A stretch of 9,833 bases of DNA, from positions 1 through 9,833 of the forward strand of contig JAFYNU010000280.1 in the NCBI GenBank assembly GCA_017547975.1, given 5' to 3'. The position numbers and the translations under genes are program-made. Positions 1-7,163 of this stretch are shown here, one piece after another. Every line of letters begins with the position of its first letter. The first letter of the stretch is position 1. The notes under the pieces are model-generated. The model ran no database searches. It worked only from the letters and a program-made list of their open reading frames with translations, and was not told where the DNA came from. Source of the stretch: Clostridia bacterium. GTDB taxonomy: Bacteria; Bacillota; Clostridia; Oscillospirales; QAMX01.

Positions 1-1411
1 CCCGTTCCAGGCTGGTGGGGAAGGTGGAGGAGTAAAGGGGCATGGGAGCATATTCGGCCCAATGGGCTTCTCCGGCATTTTTGAAGGCGACGATCCGGTC
101 GTGGTAGGCGCCGATGGCGTCCAACAGAGCCCTGTAGAAGGATTCGAAATCCGGGTGATCCTGCGCTTCCAGTACCGCCAGCAGGATCCGGGGCAGGCTG
201 ATCCAGGTGTCCGCCCGGGTGCAAATTTCGCTTCCCGAAAGGACGACCTCGTGACAGCCGCAGCCCACGTAAAGACGGGCATCCTCCACCGCCTGTTCCT
301 GCTTGACCCGGGCGGGGATGATCACGTCGTCGTTGTGCATCATCAGGCAGGAAAGGGGGATGAGCTGCAACCGGGCAATGTGTTCCAGATATTCTCTGGG
401 ATGCTTTTTGGAGATGCGGCAGTTGAGCTTGGTGTTCAGGTTGCGGGTCTCGGCGGCGGCATCCAGAATCATGCGGGTAACGTCGTTGTAGAGGATTCTG
501 CCGTCCCGATCGCAGCCCCCAAGTTCGATGGTGGTGCTGGTTTCGTGGAACTGGTCGCTGTAGGAGGCAAAGCGGGTATCGGTGTAAACCAAAAGCTCGC
601 AGAGCAGGGTGTAGGCATCCTCCCGGGTGATCCGACCGGCTTTCCGGTCAGCCTGATAGTAGGGATCCAGCAGGCGGTCCAGCTGGGCAAAGGTGCTGAT
701 GCCGATGCCTTCCACCGAACCGACTGCTTCCCGGTAGAAGAGGATGGCGTTCAGCGCTTCCCGGAAGGTCTCGGGGGGATTGGCGGGAATGCGGGCAGCG
801 GTGTCGGCGATCTCGCGGTAGTGAGCGGCGGACTCGCTGTCATCCGCTTCGTCTGCCAACCGGGCGGCTTCTTCGGCAAAGCGGGCGGCCAGGTGGCAAA
901 GGGATCGGTTGGAAGCGATAACCGCCTGGTAAAAAGCCTGCTTTTTGGGATCGGTTTCTTTGACAAGGCGGTCCTCCGCCTCACGGATGATCCCCAAAAG
1001 GCCTTTTTCCAGCAGGGTATCGTAGTTGGGACAGTGGTGATCCAGACCCACCGGGTTGTTCCAGCCGTGAAGGAAGCCCAAATCCCGGTCTTTGGCCAGC
1101 GCATCGCCGTAGGGGGCCAGCCATTTTTTTTCGGTGGTCCGGTGGAAGGGGACCGCACAACCGCCCCAGCTGTATCGGGGGCGTCCGGCGGCCATTTCGA
1201 AGAAGAAGGGCGTGTTGCGGAAAAGATGCACCGGGGCGTTACAGCACATGGCATCGATGATGGCGGCCCGGCGCAGGTAGGGGGATTCCGACGGATCCCG
1301 GGTCATAATGCCGTCAATGGTATCGCACCACGATTCGGTTTTGGGATCGAAGGCGGCATAATAGTGATCCATTTCCCGGTAAAGGGACTCCAGATGAGCA
1401 GAGGTATACAT
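1..1411 (-). CDS. Glycyl radical enzyme (pyruvate formate-lyase superfamily), 3' end beyond window
   Basis: The first 470 residues are visible; the gene runs off the left edge. The order of blocks fits the PFL-type barrel of glycyl radical enzymes: an N-terminal helical part, DHHCPNYDTLLEKGLLGI (about 124-141), FREALNAILFYREAV (216-230), LDRLLDPYYQAD (244-255, family consensus LDxxLxPYYxxD), IELGGCDRDG (295-304), and the active-site loop YVGCGCHEV (381-389). Family knowledge makes Cys386 the thiyl-radical cysteine and Glu388 the acid/base residue of the GCxE motif used by dehydratase and lyase-type members. The C-terminal Gly-radical motif is outside the window. I chose the start at 1411 because AAAGGAAA sits about 7-9 bases upstream. 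An in-frame ATG at 1429 lacks a Shine-Dalgarno sequence. His in place of the usual Val between Cys and Glu, and the short N-terminus (Cys at 386 rather than about 420-490), leave the substrate unassigned. No activating radical-SAM enzyme is visible. The gene is divergent from the DUF5107 gene, so shared control is plausible. Confidence 0.87.
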   Translation of the reverse strand, partial: MYTSAHLESLYREMDHYYAAFDPKTESWCDTIDGIMTRDPSESPYLRRAAIIDAMCCNAPVHLFRNTPFFFEMAAGRPRYSWGGCAVPFHRTTEKKWLAPYGDALAKDRDLGFLHGWNNPVGLDHHCPNYDTLLEKGLLGIIREAEDRLVKETDPKKQAFYQAVIASNRSLCHLAARFAEEAARLADEADDSESAAHYREIADTAARIPANPPETFREALNAILFYREAVGSVEGIGISTFAQLDRLLDPYYQADRKAGRITREDAYTLLCELLVYTDTRFASYSDQFHETSTTIELGGCDRDGRILYNDVTRMILDAAAETRNLNTKLNCRISKKHPREYLEHIARLQLIPLSCLMMHNDDVIIPARVKQEQAVEDARLYVGCGCHEVVLSGSEICTRADTWISLPRILLAVLEAQDHPDFESFYRALLDAIGAYHDRIVAFKNAGEAHWAEYAPMPLYSSTFPTSLER

Positions 1412-1440
1412 GGGATCGTTTCCTTTCATATCACGGAAAG

Positions 1441-1507
1441 TTTGTTGACTTTTCGGGCAAATTGACAATTTTTTGTGACTTTGAACAAAAGCAGGGCTTG
1501 AAAAGCC
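1441..1507. promoter_or_regulatory. Candidate operator elements in the divergent control region
   Basis: The 158 bp between the two divergent starts (1412-1569) hold several short symmetries. TTTGTTGACTTT at 1441-1452 is echoed by TTTGTGACTTT at 1472-1482; the two GACTTT cores are exactly 30 bp apart, about three helical turns. Between them AATTGACAATT (1460-1470) is a perfect 5-bp inverted repeat around one base. GGCTTGAAAAGCC (1495-1507) is a second inverted repeat and overlaps the -35 box of the rightward promoter. I could not find a convincing sigma-A promoter for the leftward gene here. The region is AT-rich, so some symmetry is expected by chance; operator function is inference. Confidence 0.3.
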
Positions 1508-1526
1508 ATTCTGTTTTTGCTATACT
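1498..1526 (+). promoter_or_regulatory. Sigma-A-type promoter for the DUF5107 gene
   Basis: TTGAAA (1498-1503) and TATACT (1521-1526) are separated by 17 bp, with a TG one base upstream of the -10 (TGC-TATACT, extended -10). Transcription would begin near 1533 and give a leader of about 37 bases. The promoter lies downstream of any longer upstream reading frame start, which supports translation from 1570. A second AT-rich hexamer, TATTAT at 1528-1533, could be an alternative -10 but has no good -35. Confidence 0.7.
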
Positions 1527-1569
1527 TTATTATAGTGGAAGACACCAAAAAATGCAAGGGAGAAAGACC

Positions 1570-4500
1570 ATGATGGACGTTAAAGTCACCAAAAAACAGG
1601 AACTCATCCCCACCTATATTCCCAAGAAACCCAACGACCTGCCCATGTTTTTTGAAAACAAGCCCTACCAGGGGGCTTCCGGCAGATTGTACCCCATTGC
1701 CTACTCCGACGGCATCACCGATGAAAAGACCGACGTGGCCTACGAGACCTACACCCTGGAAAATGAGTACGTGAAAACCGTGGTTCTGCCGGAAATCGGC
1801 GGTAAGATTCTTCGGGGCTACGATAAGGTGGGCGAACACGACTTTATTTACTACAATGAAGTGGTGAAGCCTGCCCTGGTGGGTCTTGCGGGCTCCTGGA
1901 TCTCGGGCGGTATCGAATTCAACTGGCCCCAGCATCATCGCCCCACCACCTTCATGCCCCTGGAAGCCGAAATTGAAGAAAACGCCGACGGCGGCAAAAC
2001 CGTCTGGACCGGCGAGGTGGAACCCTTCAACCGCATGAAGGGGATGGCGGGCATCACCCTTGACCCGGGCCGAAGCTACATCAAGGCCAAAATCCGCGTT
2101 TATAACCGTACCGCCATGCCCCAGCTGTTCATGTGGTGGGCCAACCTGGCGGTGCCGGTGAACGACAACTACCGCACCGTATTCCCCCCCGACTGCGAAT
2201 GGGTGAACGACCACGACCGCCGTGCCGTTATGTCCTGGCCCATTGCCAAGGGCACCTACAAAACCGCCCGTCCCTATAACTTCGGGGATGGCACCGACCT
2301 TTCTCGTTACGATGCGGTGAAGGTTCCCTCCTCCTACCTGATCTCCCAGGGTCAGAGCGACATGGACTTTGTGGCAGGCTACGACCTGGGCATTGACAAG
2401 GGAATCGCCACCGTGGCCAACCACCACATCGCCCCGGGCAAGAAGATGTGGCATTGGGGCATCGGCGATTTCGGTGACATGTGGTGCAACAACCTGACCG
2501 ATAAAAACGGCCCCTATATCGAGCTGATGACCGGTGTTTACACCGATAACCAGCCCGACTTCACCTGGCTTGCCCCCTACGAAACCCGTGAATTTGAACA
2601 GTACTGGTACCCTGTCCGGGAAATCGGCCAGGTGAAAAACGCCACCGTGGACGCCGCCATGAATCTGGAAGAACGGGACGGGGCGGCCTTCGTGGGCTTC
2701 CACGTCACCGGTGTGTTTGAAAATGCAGAAATCCGCGTTACCTGCGGCGATAAGGTGCTTTACACCGAAAGAGCGACCCTGAGCCCCGATACCCCCTGGA
2801 TGAGGTCCATCGGTCTGGATGGTGCCGAATTCGGGAAGGTTCGGGCCACCCTGCGGGATGGGGAGGGGAAGGTGTTGGTTTCCTACACCCCCTATGTCCG
2901 GGGACAGAAGCAGCCCATCGATGTTCGCCTGCCGGTGAAGCGCCCGGGCGAGATCGAAACGGTGGAAGAGCTTTACATCAACGGCTACCACCTGGAACAG
3001 TACAAGCAGCATAACTACAAGCCGGAAGCCTACTACCTGGAAGGTCTGTGCCGTGATCCCGGGGATATTCGATGCAATACCTCCATGGCCCGCCTGGCCA
3101 TGAAAAATGGGGTGTATGCCGACGTGCTTGCCTACACCGAAAAGGCCATCGCCCGCCTGACCAGCCGCAACCAGCATCCCACCGATACTGAAGCGTTCTA
3201 TCTGCGGGGACTTGCGCTGGTGGCGTTGGGCCGGGACAAGGAAGCCTACGACGTGCTATACCGTGCCGCCTGGAATTACACCCATCGCTCTGCCGCCATG
3301 TTTGAGCTGGCTTGCCTGGATGCCAAAAACGGCGAATACGAAGCCGCTTTGGAAAAGCTGGATGAATCGGTCGGCCTGAACTACGGCCACACCAAGGCCC
3401 AGAACCTGAAGACCGCCATTTTGCGGAAGCTGGAACCGGCCCTTGCGGAAAAGGCCGCTCTGGTAGGTCTTACCGATGACAAGATGGATCTCTTTGCCAA
3501 GGTGGAAGCCTCTCATTTCATGGACCTTTCGGATGAAATTGCCCAGTATGCCAAGAAGGCTGAAAACATTCTGGACGTGGTCTGCGACTACATGCATGCC
3601 GGCCTGGTGGAGGATGCCCTTTACACCCTGGATCTGTTCGATGGGGACTACCCCCTGATCGACTACTACAAGGCCTACCTCACCGGGGACAGCCTGGCCC
3701 TTCGCCGGGCGGAAGCCATGGAAAGCGGCATCTGCTTCCCCTCCCGTCTGGAGGACGTGCCGGTGCTCCGCTACGCCATTGACACCCTGCCGGAAGCCTC
3801 CAATGCCTGCTACTACCTGGGCTGCCTCTATTACGACCGCTTCCGCTACGCCGATGCGGCGGAAATTTGGGAAGAGGGCATCAAGCGCAATCCCACCCAC
3901 GGCAAGATTTGGCGAAATCTGTCGCTTTACTATTTCGACAAGGCCGGGGAGCCCGAAAAGGCCAGGGAAGCCATGGAAAAGGCCCTTGCCAACAAGCATG
4001 ATCCCCGCCTGCTCTTTGAATACCAGCAGCTCATCAAAAACATGGGTGCTTCCCCGGCAGAGCGTCTGGCGGTGTATGAAAAGTACTCCGACCTGCTGGC
4101 CCAGCGGGACGACTGCTACCTGGATAAGCTGACCCTGATTTCCCAGACCGGCGATTTTGAGGGGGCCATCGCCATGGCGGCAGCCAAGCGCTTCCACATT
4201 TACGAAGGGGGCGAAGGCAAACTGACCAAACAGCACGCCTGGATGCACGTTCTCCTTGGAAACCGCCTTGCGGCAGAAGGCAAGCTTGCCGAAGCCGAAG
4301 CAGTTTATGTGAAGGGGGTCAATATGCCCAAGTCCTACGGCGAAGCCAAGACCTTCTTCAACCAGGAGGGACACATTTTCTGGTCCCTGGGTCTTCTCTA
4401 CGAAGCGCAGGGTGACACCGAAAAGGCCAGGGAAGCCTACGAAACCGCCGCGGTCTACAAGGCCGCCGTTTCGGAGGTATCTCTCTTCCGGGCTCTGGCG

Positions 4501-4806
4501 CTCCAAAAGCTTGGGGAAGGGGAGGAGGCCGAAAAGGTACTGGCTGAAATGCTGGCCTCGGCGGAAAATTCCATCCGGAACAAGGATCTTCGCACCTACT
4601 ACGGCGTGGGTTCTCCGTCTCCCATGCCCTTCGAGTATAACATCGAAAAGAACAATCTGACCGATGGCAACATCCTGAAGGCCTATGCACTGTTGGGGCT
4701 TGGCAAGGCAGCCGAAGCCGACGCCGCTCTGGCGGTGGCCCGGAGCCTGAATCCCCACGATTTCCGTATATTTGCCTTTGACAGCATCCGCCATTTGGTG
4801 GTATGA
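1570..4806 (+). CDS. DUF5107-domain protein with C-terminal TPR array
   Basis: This is a 1078-residue protein with no signal peptide or membrane segment, so it is cytoplasmic. The N-terminal part (about 40-350) matches what I know of DUF5107: VVLPEIGGKILRGYD (71-85), the hallmark WISGGIEFNWPQHH (110-123), KMWHWG (292-297), GPYIELMTGVYTDNQPDF (314-331) and FEQYWYPV (342-349). The family is thought to have a mutarotase-like beta-sandwich; enzymatic activity is not established to my knowledge. Glu116, His122/123 and Glu318 sit in the best conserved blocks and are candidate functional residues. A beta-rich linker domain follows (about 350-465). The rest is helical TPR-like repeats, clear at about 487-530, 541-605, 745-807 and 930-965. 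Total length is normal for the DUF5107-TPR architecture. The start at 1570 has AGGGAG at 1557-1562; upstream in-frame ATGs lie before or near the transcription start. The neighbouring sugar kinase supports a carbohydrate role, for example a glycosidase or epimerase-like step on an imported sugar, but this is inference. Confidence 0.85.
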   Translation: MMDVKVTKKQELIPTYIPKKPNDLPMFFENKPYQGASGRLYPIAYSDGITDEKTDVAYETYTLENEYVKTVVLPEIGGKILRGYDKVGEHDFIYYNEVVKPALVGLAGSWISGGIEFNWPQHHRPTTFMPLEAEIEENADGGKTVWTGEVEPFNRMKGMAGITLDPGRSYIKAKIRVYNRTAMPQLFMWWANLAVPVNDNYRTVFPPDCEWVNDHDRRAVMSWPIAKGTYKTARPYNFGDGTDLSRYDAVKVPSSYLISQGQSDMDFVAGYDLGIDKGIATVANHHIAPGKKMWHWGIGDFGDMWCNNLTDKNGPYIELMTGVYTDNQPDFTWLAPYETREFEQYWYPVREIGQVKNATVDAAMNLEERDGAAFVGFHVTGVFENAEIRVTCGDKVLYTERATLSPDTPWMRSIGLDGAEFGKVRATLRDGEGKVLVSYTPYVRGQKQPIDVRLPVKRPGEIETVEELYINGYHLEQYKQHNYKPEAYYLEGLCRDPGDIRCNTSMARLAMKNGVYADVLAYTEKAIARLTSRNQHPTDTEAFYLRGLALVALGRDKEAYDVLYRAAWNYTHRSAAMFELACLDAKNGEYEAALEKLDESVGLNYGHTKAQNLKTAILRKLEPALAEKAALVGLTDDKMDLFAKVEASHFMDLSDEIAQYAKKAENILDVVCDYMHAGLVEDALYTLDLFDGDYPLIDYYKAYLTGDSLALRRAEAMESGICFPSRLEDVPVLRYAIDTLPEASNACYYLGCLYYDRFRYADAAEIWEEGIKRNPTHGKIWRNLSLYYFDKAGEPEKAREAMEKALANKHDPRLLFEYQQLIKNMGASPAERLAVYEKYSDLLAQRDDCYLDKLTLISQTGDFEGAIAMAAAKRFHIYEGGEGKLTKQHAWMHVLLGNRLAAEGKLAEAEAVYVKGVNMPKSYGEAKTFFNQEGHIFWSLGLLYEAQGDTEKAREAYETAAVYKAAVSEVSLFRALALQKLGEGEEAEKVLAEMLASAENSIRNKDLRTYYGVGSPSPMPFEYNIEKNNLTDGNILKAYALLGLGKAAEADAALAVARSLNPHDFRIFAFDSIRHLVV

Positions 4807-4807
4807 T
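4778..4807 (+). promoter_or_regulatory. Strong promoter inside the end of the DUF5107 gene, driving the kinase
   Basis: A perfect TTGACA (4778-4783) is followed after 18 bp by TATGAT (4802-4807), preceded by TGG (4799-4801) as an extended -10. The -10 contains the stop codon of the DUF5107 gene. Transcription would start near 4814, only a few bases before the terminator hairpin, giving a leader of about 69 bases to the kinase start. This would let the kinase be expressed independently of the upstream gene. Confidence 0.6.
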
Positions 4808-4818
4808 AGTGGAAAGAG

Positions 4819-4863
4819 AAGGGAACGCAAGGACTTTTGTCTTTGCGTTCCCTTTGGCTTTTT
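4819..4863 (+). terminator. Intrinsic terminator after the DUF5107 gene; possible attenuator of the kinase
   Basis: A 12-bp perfect stem AAGGGAACGCAA (4819-4830) pairs with TTGCGTTCCCTT (4843-4854). GGAC (4831-4834) pairs further with GTCT (4839-4842), leaving a TTTT loop, for 16 pairs in all. TTTTT follows at 4859-4863, four bases after the stem. The U-tract is short and slightly displaced, so some read-through is likely. The kinase ribosome binding site begins five bases after the T run. Confidence 0.82.
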
Positions 4864-4882
4864 GCGGAAGGAGTCGGACGTT

Positions 4883-6367
4883 ATGAAGATATATTTGGGA
4901 ATTGACCTGGGTACCACCGGACTGAAGGCGGTTTTGGTGAAACCCGACGGCGAAATTGCCGCCGTGGGTTACCGGGAGTATCCGGTTTTGGTACCCTCTC
5001 CGGGGTATGCCGAGCAGGACCCCCGGGACTGGTGGCGCGCCCTGGCGGAAGCCCTGGGGGATGCCATGAGAGATGGCGGGGCAGCCCCCGGCGATATTTG
5101 CGGCATCGGCTTTTCGGGACAAATGCACGGGACGGTGCTTCTGGATGCTGCCGGGGCGCTTCTGGCTCCCGCCATTATCTGGTGCGACCAACGCTCTGTC
5201 CCGGAAGTGGAGCTGGTTCGGAAGACCCTTGGCATGGAAAGGCTTGGCCACCTGACCCAAAATCCCATCAGCACCGGCTTTCAGCTGGCATCCCTGCTGT
5301 GGGTGAAAAAGCACCGCCCGGAGGTCTACGAGAAGATCGGAAAGGTTCTCCTGCCCAAGGACTACCTCCGTTACCGCCTGACCGGAGAATACGGGTCGGA
5401 ACCCACCGATGCCTGCAGTACCCTGCTGTTTGATTGCCGGGAACGCACCTGGAGCGGGGAAATTCTTTCGGCCTTTGGCATCGACCCGGCTATTCTGCCC
5501 AAATTGGGGAAAACTCCCATGGAGACGGCGGGAGAATTGACTCCCTCCGCGGCGGCGGAGCTGGGACTCCCGGCCGGGATTCCGGTGGTTTACGGCGGGG
5601 GCGACCAGCCCATGCAGGCCATCGGCAACGGCATTTTGACCCCTGGGGACGCTTCGGTAACCCTGGGTACCGGAGGACAGGTATTCGTTCCCTCCCCAAA
5701 ACCCAGCTACGACCCGACCCTTCGCACCCATACCTTTTGCCACGGACCGGAAACTCTGTGGTACGTCATGGGTGCCACCCTGAATTGTTGTCTGGCCCAG
5801 AACTGGTTTTTTGATAAGGTGATTGGGGAACGGGATTTTGCCGAACTCCACGCCAGGGCGGCGAAGGTGCCCATGGGGGCGGAGGGACTTTATTTCCTGC
5901 CCTATCTCACCGGGGAGCGCACTCCCCACATGAATCCCATGGCCAAGGGAATGTTTTTCGGCCTGACCCTGGGGCATGACCGGGATTATATGACCCGGGC
6001 GGTGGTGGAGGGCATCAGCTACGCCCTTCGGGATGCCATGGCCACCATCGAAACCCAGGAGATTCGGGTGAATCGGCTGATCCTTTCGGGGGGAGGCGCC
6101 AAGAGTCCCCTTTGGCGAAAGATCCTGGCGGATATGCTGGGCCGCCCTGCCTATACCACCACCATGCGGGAGGAAGCGGGGGTGGGTGCCGCCATCTGTG
6201 CCATGGTGGGGACCGGCGAATACGCCACCCTGGAGGAAGCCTGCGGCCGGTTGATTCGCATGGATCCCGAACCCACCCTGCCGGATGGGGAGGCCACGGC
6301 CTTCTACCGGGAGGGGGTGGAAACCTTCCGGGCCCTTTACAGGGCAAACGAGCCCCTTTTCCGTTAA
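4883..6367 (+). CDS. xylB: FGGY-family carbohydrate kinase, xylulokinase type
   Basis: This 494-residue protein has the standard xylulokinase length (about 480-500). It phosphorylates a free sugar, most likely D-xylulose, with ATP in the cytoplasm, feeding the pentose phosphate pathway. Visible motifs in order are: the phosphate-1 loop GIDLGTTGLKAVLV (6-19); GFSGQMHGTVLLD (76-88), whose SGQMHG is characteristic of xylulokinases; WCDQRS (100-105); GGGDQPMQAIGNG (238-250) with predicted catalytic base Asp241; the adenosine-side LGTGGQ (261-266); LPYLTGERTPH (339-349); and SGGGAKSPLW (402-411). The residue after the catalytic Asp is Gln, where classical XylB proteins have Asn, so a related ketose or polyol substrate is possible. 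I chose the start at 4883: AAGGAG lies at 4868-4873, nine bases upstream, and the protein begins directly at the FGGY motif. An upstream in-frame ATG at 4772 would translate through the terminator. The gene follows the DUF5107 gene in the same direction, separated by a hairpin. Confidence 0.85.
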   Translation: MKIYLGIDLGTTGLKAVLVKPDGEIAAVGYREYPVLVPSPGYAEQDPRDWWRALAEALGDAMRDGGAAPGDICGIGFSGQMHGTVLLDAAGALLAPAIIWCDQRSVPEVELVRKTLGMERLGHLTQNPISTGFQLASLLWVKKHRPEVYEKIGKVLLPKDYLRYRLTGEYGSEPTDACSTLLFDCRERTWSGEILSAFGIDPAILPKLGKTPMETAGELTPSAAAELGLPAGIPVVYGGGDQPMQAIGNGILTPGDASVTLGTGGQVFVPSPKPSYDPTLRTHTFCHGPETLWYVMGATLNCCLAQNWFFDKVIGERDFAELHARAAKVPMGAEGLYFLPYLTGERTPHMNPMAKGMFFGLTLGHDRDYMTRAVVEGISYALRDAMATIETQEIRVNRLILSGGGAKSPLWRKILADMLGRPAYTTTMREEAGVGAAICAMVGTGEYATLEEACGRLIRMDPEPTLPDGEATAFYREGVETFRALYRANEPLFR

Positions 6368-6369
6368 GG

Positions 6370-6398
6370 TTGCGTTCCAACTCCCTTTGTGGTAAAAT
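6370..6398 (+). promoter_or_regulatory. Extended -10 promoter for the HD-domain gene
   Basis: TTGCGT (6370-6375) and TAAAAT (6393-6398) are 17 bp apart, with TGG (6390-6392) directly before the -10. It begins three bases after the kinase stop codon. Transcription would start near 6405 and give a leader of about 27 bases. No terminator hairpin is visible between the kinase and this gene, so read-through from the kinase is also possible. Confidence 0.6.
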
Positions 6399-6431
6399 AA
6401 AGGAAAACCATAGTCCATACAGGAGAAATGC

Positions 6432-7091
6432 ATGATCACCTTTGATGAAATCATCAAAAATGAAGATATTCGCACCTACATCACCCGGGCGGACGAATCG
6501 CTGGATGCCCTGGGTTATACCGAGCACAGCTTTGCCCACGTGCTCCACACCGCCAGAAAGGCGGGGTACATTCTGGAAACCCTGGGATACGATCCCCGCA
6601 CGGTGGAGCTTTGTAAAATTGCCGCCTACCTCCACGATATCGGCAATCTGGTGAACCGGTCGGAGCATTCCCAATCGGGGGCCATCATGGCCTGGAGCAT
6701 CCTCCACGACATGGGGTGTGATCCTTCGGAAATTGCCACCATCGTCACCGCCATCGGCAATCACGACGAGGGCACCGGTGTGCCGGTGAACGCCGTGTCG
6801 GCGGCCATGATTCTGGCGGACAAGGCGGACGTGCGCCGCAGCCGTGTCCGCAACCGGGATACCACCAATTTTGACATTCATGACAGAGTGAATTACTCGG
6901 TCACAAAATCCGACCTGAGGATCAATGAGGATAAAACCGAAATCGTCCTCAAGCTGACCATCGACACGGTTTACAGCTCGGTTTTGGAATACTTTGAAAT
7001 TTTCCTGGAGCGGATGCTCCTTTGCTGTAAGGCGGCGGAAAAGCTTGGTATGAAGTTCCGCCTGGTTATCAACGATCAACCTTTGCTTTAA
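6432..7091 (+). CDS. HD-superfamily metal-dependent phosphohydrolase
   Basis: This is a 219-residue soluble protein. The HD-domain ligands are all visible: His36 (with His39) in SFAHVLHTARKAG, His68-Asp69 in YLHDIGN, His79 in EHSQSGA, His111-Asp112 in GNHDE, and Asp130 in LADKADV. That is a full set for a one- or two-metal centre, so an active phosphatase, phosphodiesterase or nucleotidase is expected. The HDIGN sequence resembles the HDIG subgroup, and the overall layout recalls the COG3294 type. After about residue 145 a second, mixed alpha/beta segment (VTKSDLRINEDKTEIVLKL, then helices) extends beyond the minimal HD fold and may give substrate specificity. The start at 6432 has AGGAGA at 6421-6426, five bases upstream. 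An overlapping ATG at 6428 is out of frame and stops after five codons. The gene has its own promoter and terminator and looks monocistronic. The nucleotide substrate cannot be read from the sequence. Confidence 0.83.
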   Translation: MITFDEIIKNEDIRTYITRADESLDALGYTEHSFAHVLHTARKAGYILETLGYDPRTVELCKIAAYLHDIGNLVNRSEHSQSGAIMAWSILHDMGCDPSEIATIVTAIGNHDEGTGVPVNAVSAAMILADKADVRRSRVRNRDTTNFDIHDRVNYSVTKSDLRINEDKTEIVLKLTIDTVYSSVLEYFEIFLERMLLCCKAAEKLGMKFRLVINDQPLL

Positions 7092-7103
7092 CGTGGGGGA
7101 AGT

Positions 7104-7139
7104 ATGGCGTTTTTGGGGTACACCGAAAACGCCATTTTT
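7104..7139 (+). terminator. Intrinsic terminator of the HD-domain gene
   Basis: ATGGCGTTTTTGG (7104-7116) pairs with CCGAAAACGCCAT (7123-7135) through 13 pairs including one G-T wobble, around a 6-base loop. A run of five T (7135-7139) follows directly. It starts 12 bases after the HD gene stop codon and lies just upstream of the sigma-factor promoter, so it insulates the two units. Confidence 0.88.
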
Positions 7140-7163
7140 GATTCAAAAAAATTTGAAATATCC

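Noticed and set aside
62..1465. 467-codon open frame on the plus strand
   Set aside because: It lies antisense to the glycyl radical enzyme, whose motifs are unmistakable. Its translation is Gly/Val-rich with no recognisable domain.
1462..1569. Upstream extension of the DUF5107 protein by 36 residues
   Set aside because: The extension would place the start upstream of a strong promoter. The sequence is unlike the family and the site lacks a ribosome binding site.
1426..3177. 583-codon open frame on the minus strand
   Set aside because: It is antisense to the DUF5107 domain. The His/Gly/Val-rich translation is typical of the complement of GC-biased coding sequence.
4772..4882. Upstream extension of the kinase by 37 residues
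   Set aside because: It would overlap the DUF5107 gene and translate through the terminator hairpin. FGGY kinases begin at the GIDLGTT motif, as does the start at 4883.
3256..4917. 553-codon open frame on the minus strand
   Set aside because: It is antisense to the TPR region and crosses the terminator and both neighbouring control elements. No domain is seen.
6370..6388. TTGCGTTCC shared with the right arm of the terminator at 4843
   Set aside because: Only nine bases match and no partner arm is present near 6370, so this is not a decayed terminator. The match is better explained by chance plus the -35 box.
4358..6475. 705-codon open frame on the minus strand, antisense to the kinase
   Set aside because: It is long, but it covers the fully recognisable FGGY kinase and parts of three transcription units. 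Its Pro/Arg/Gly-rich composition matches a shadow frame.
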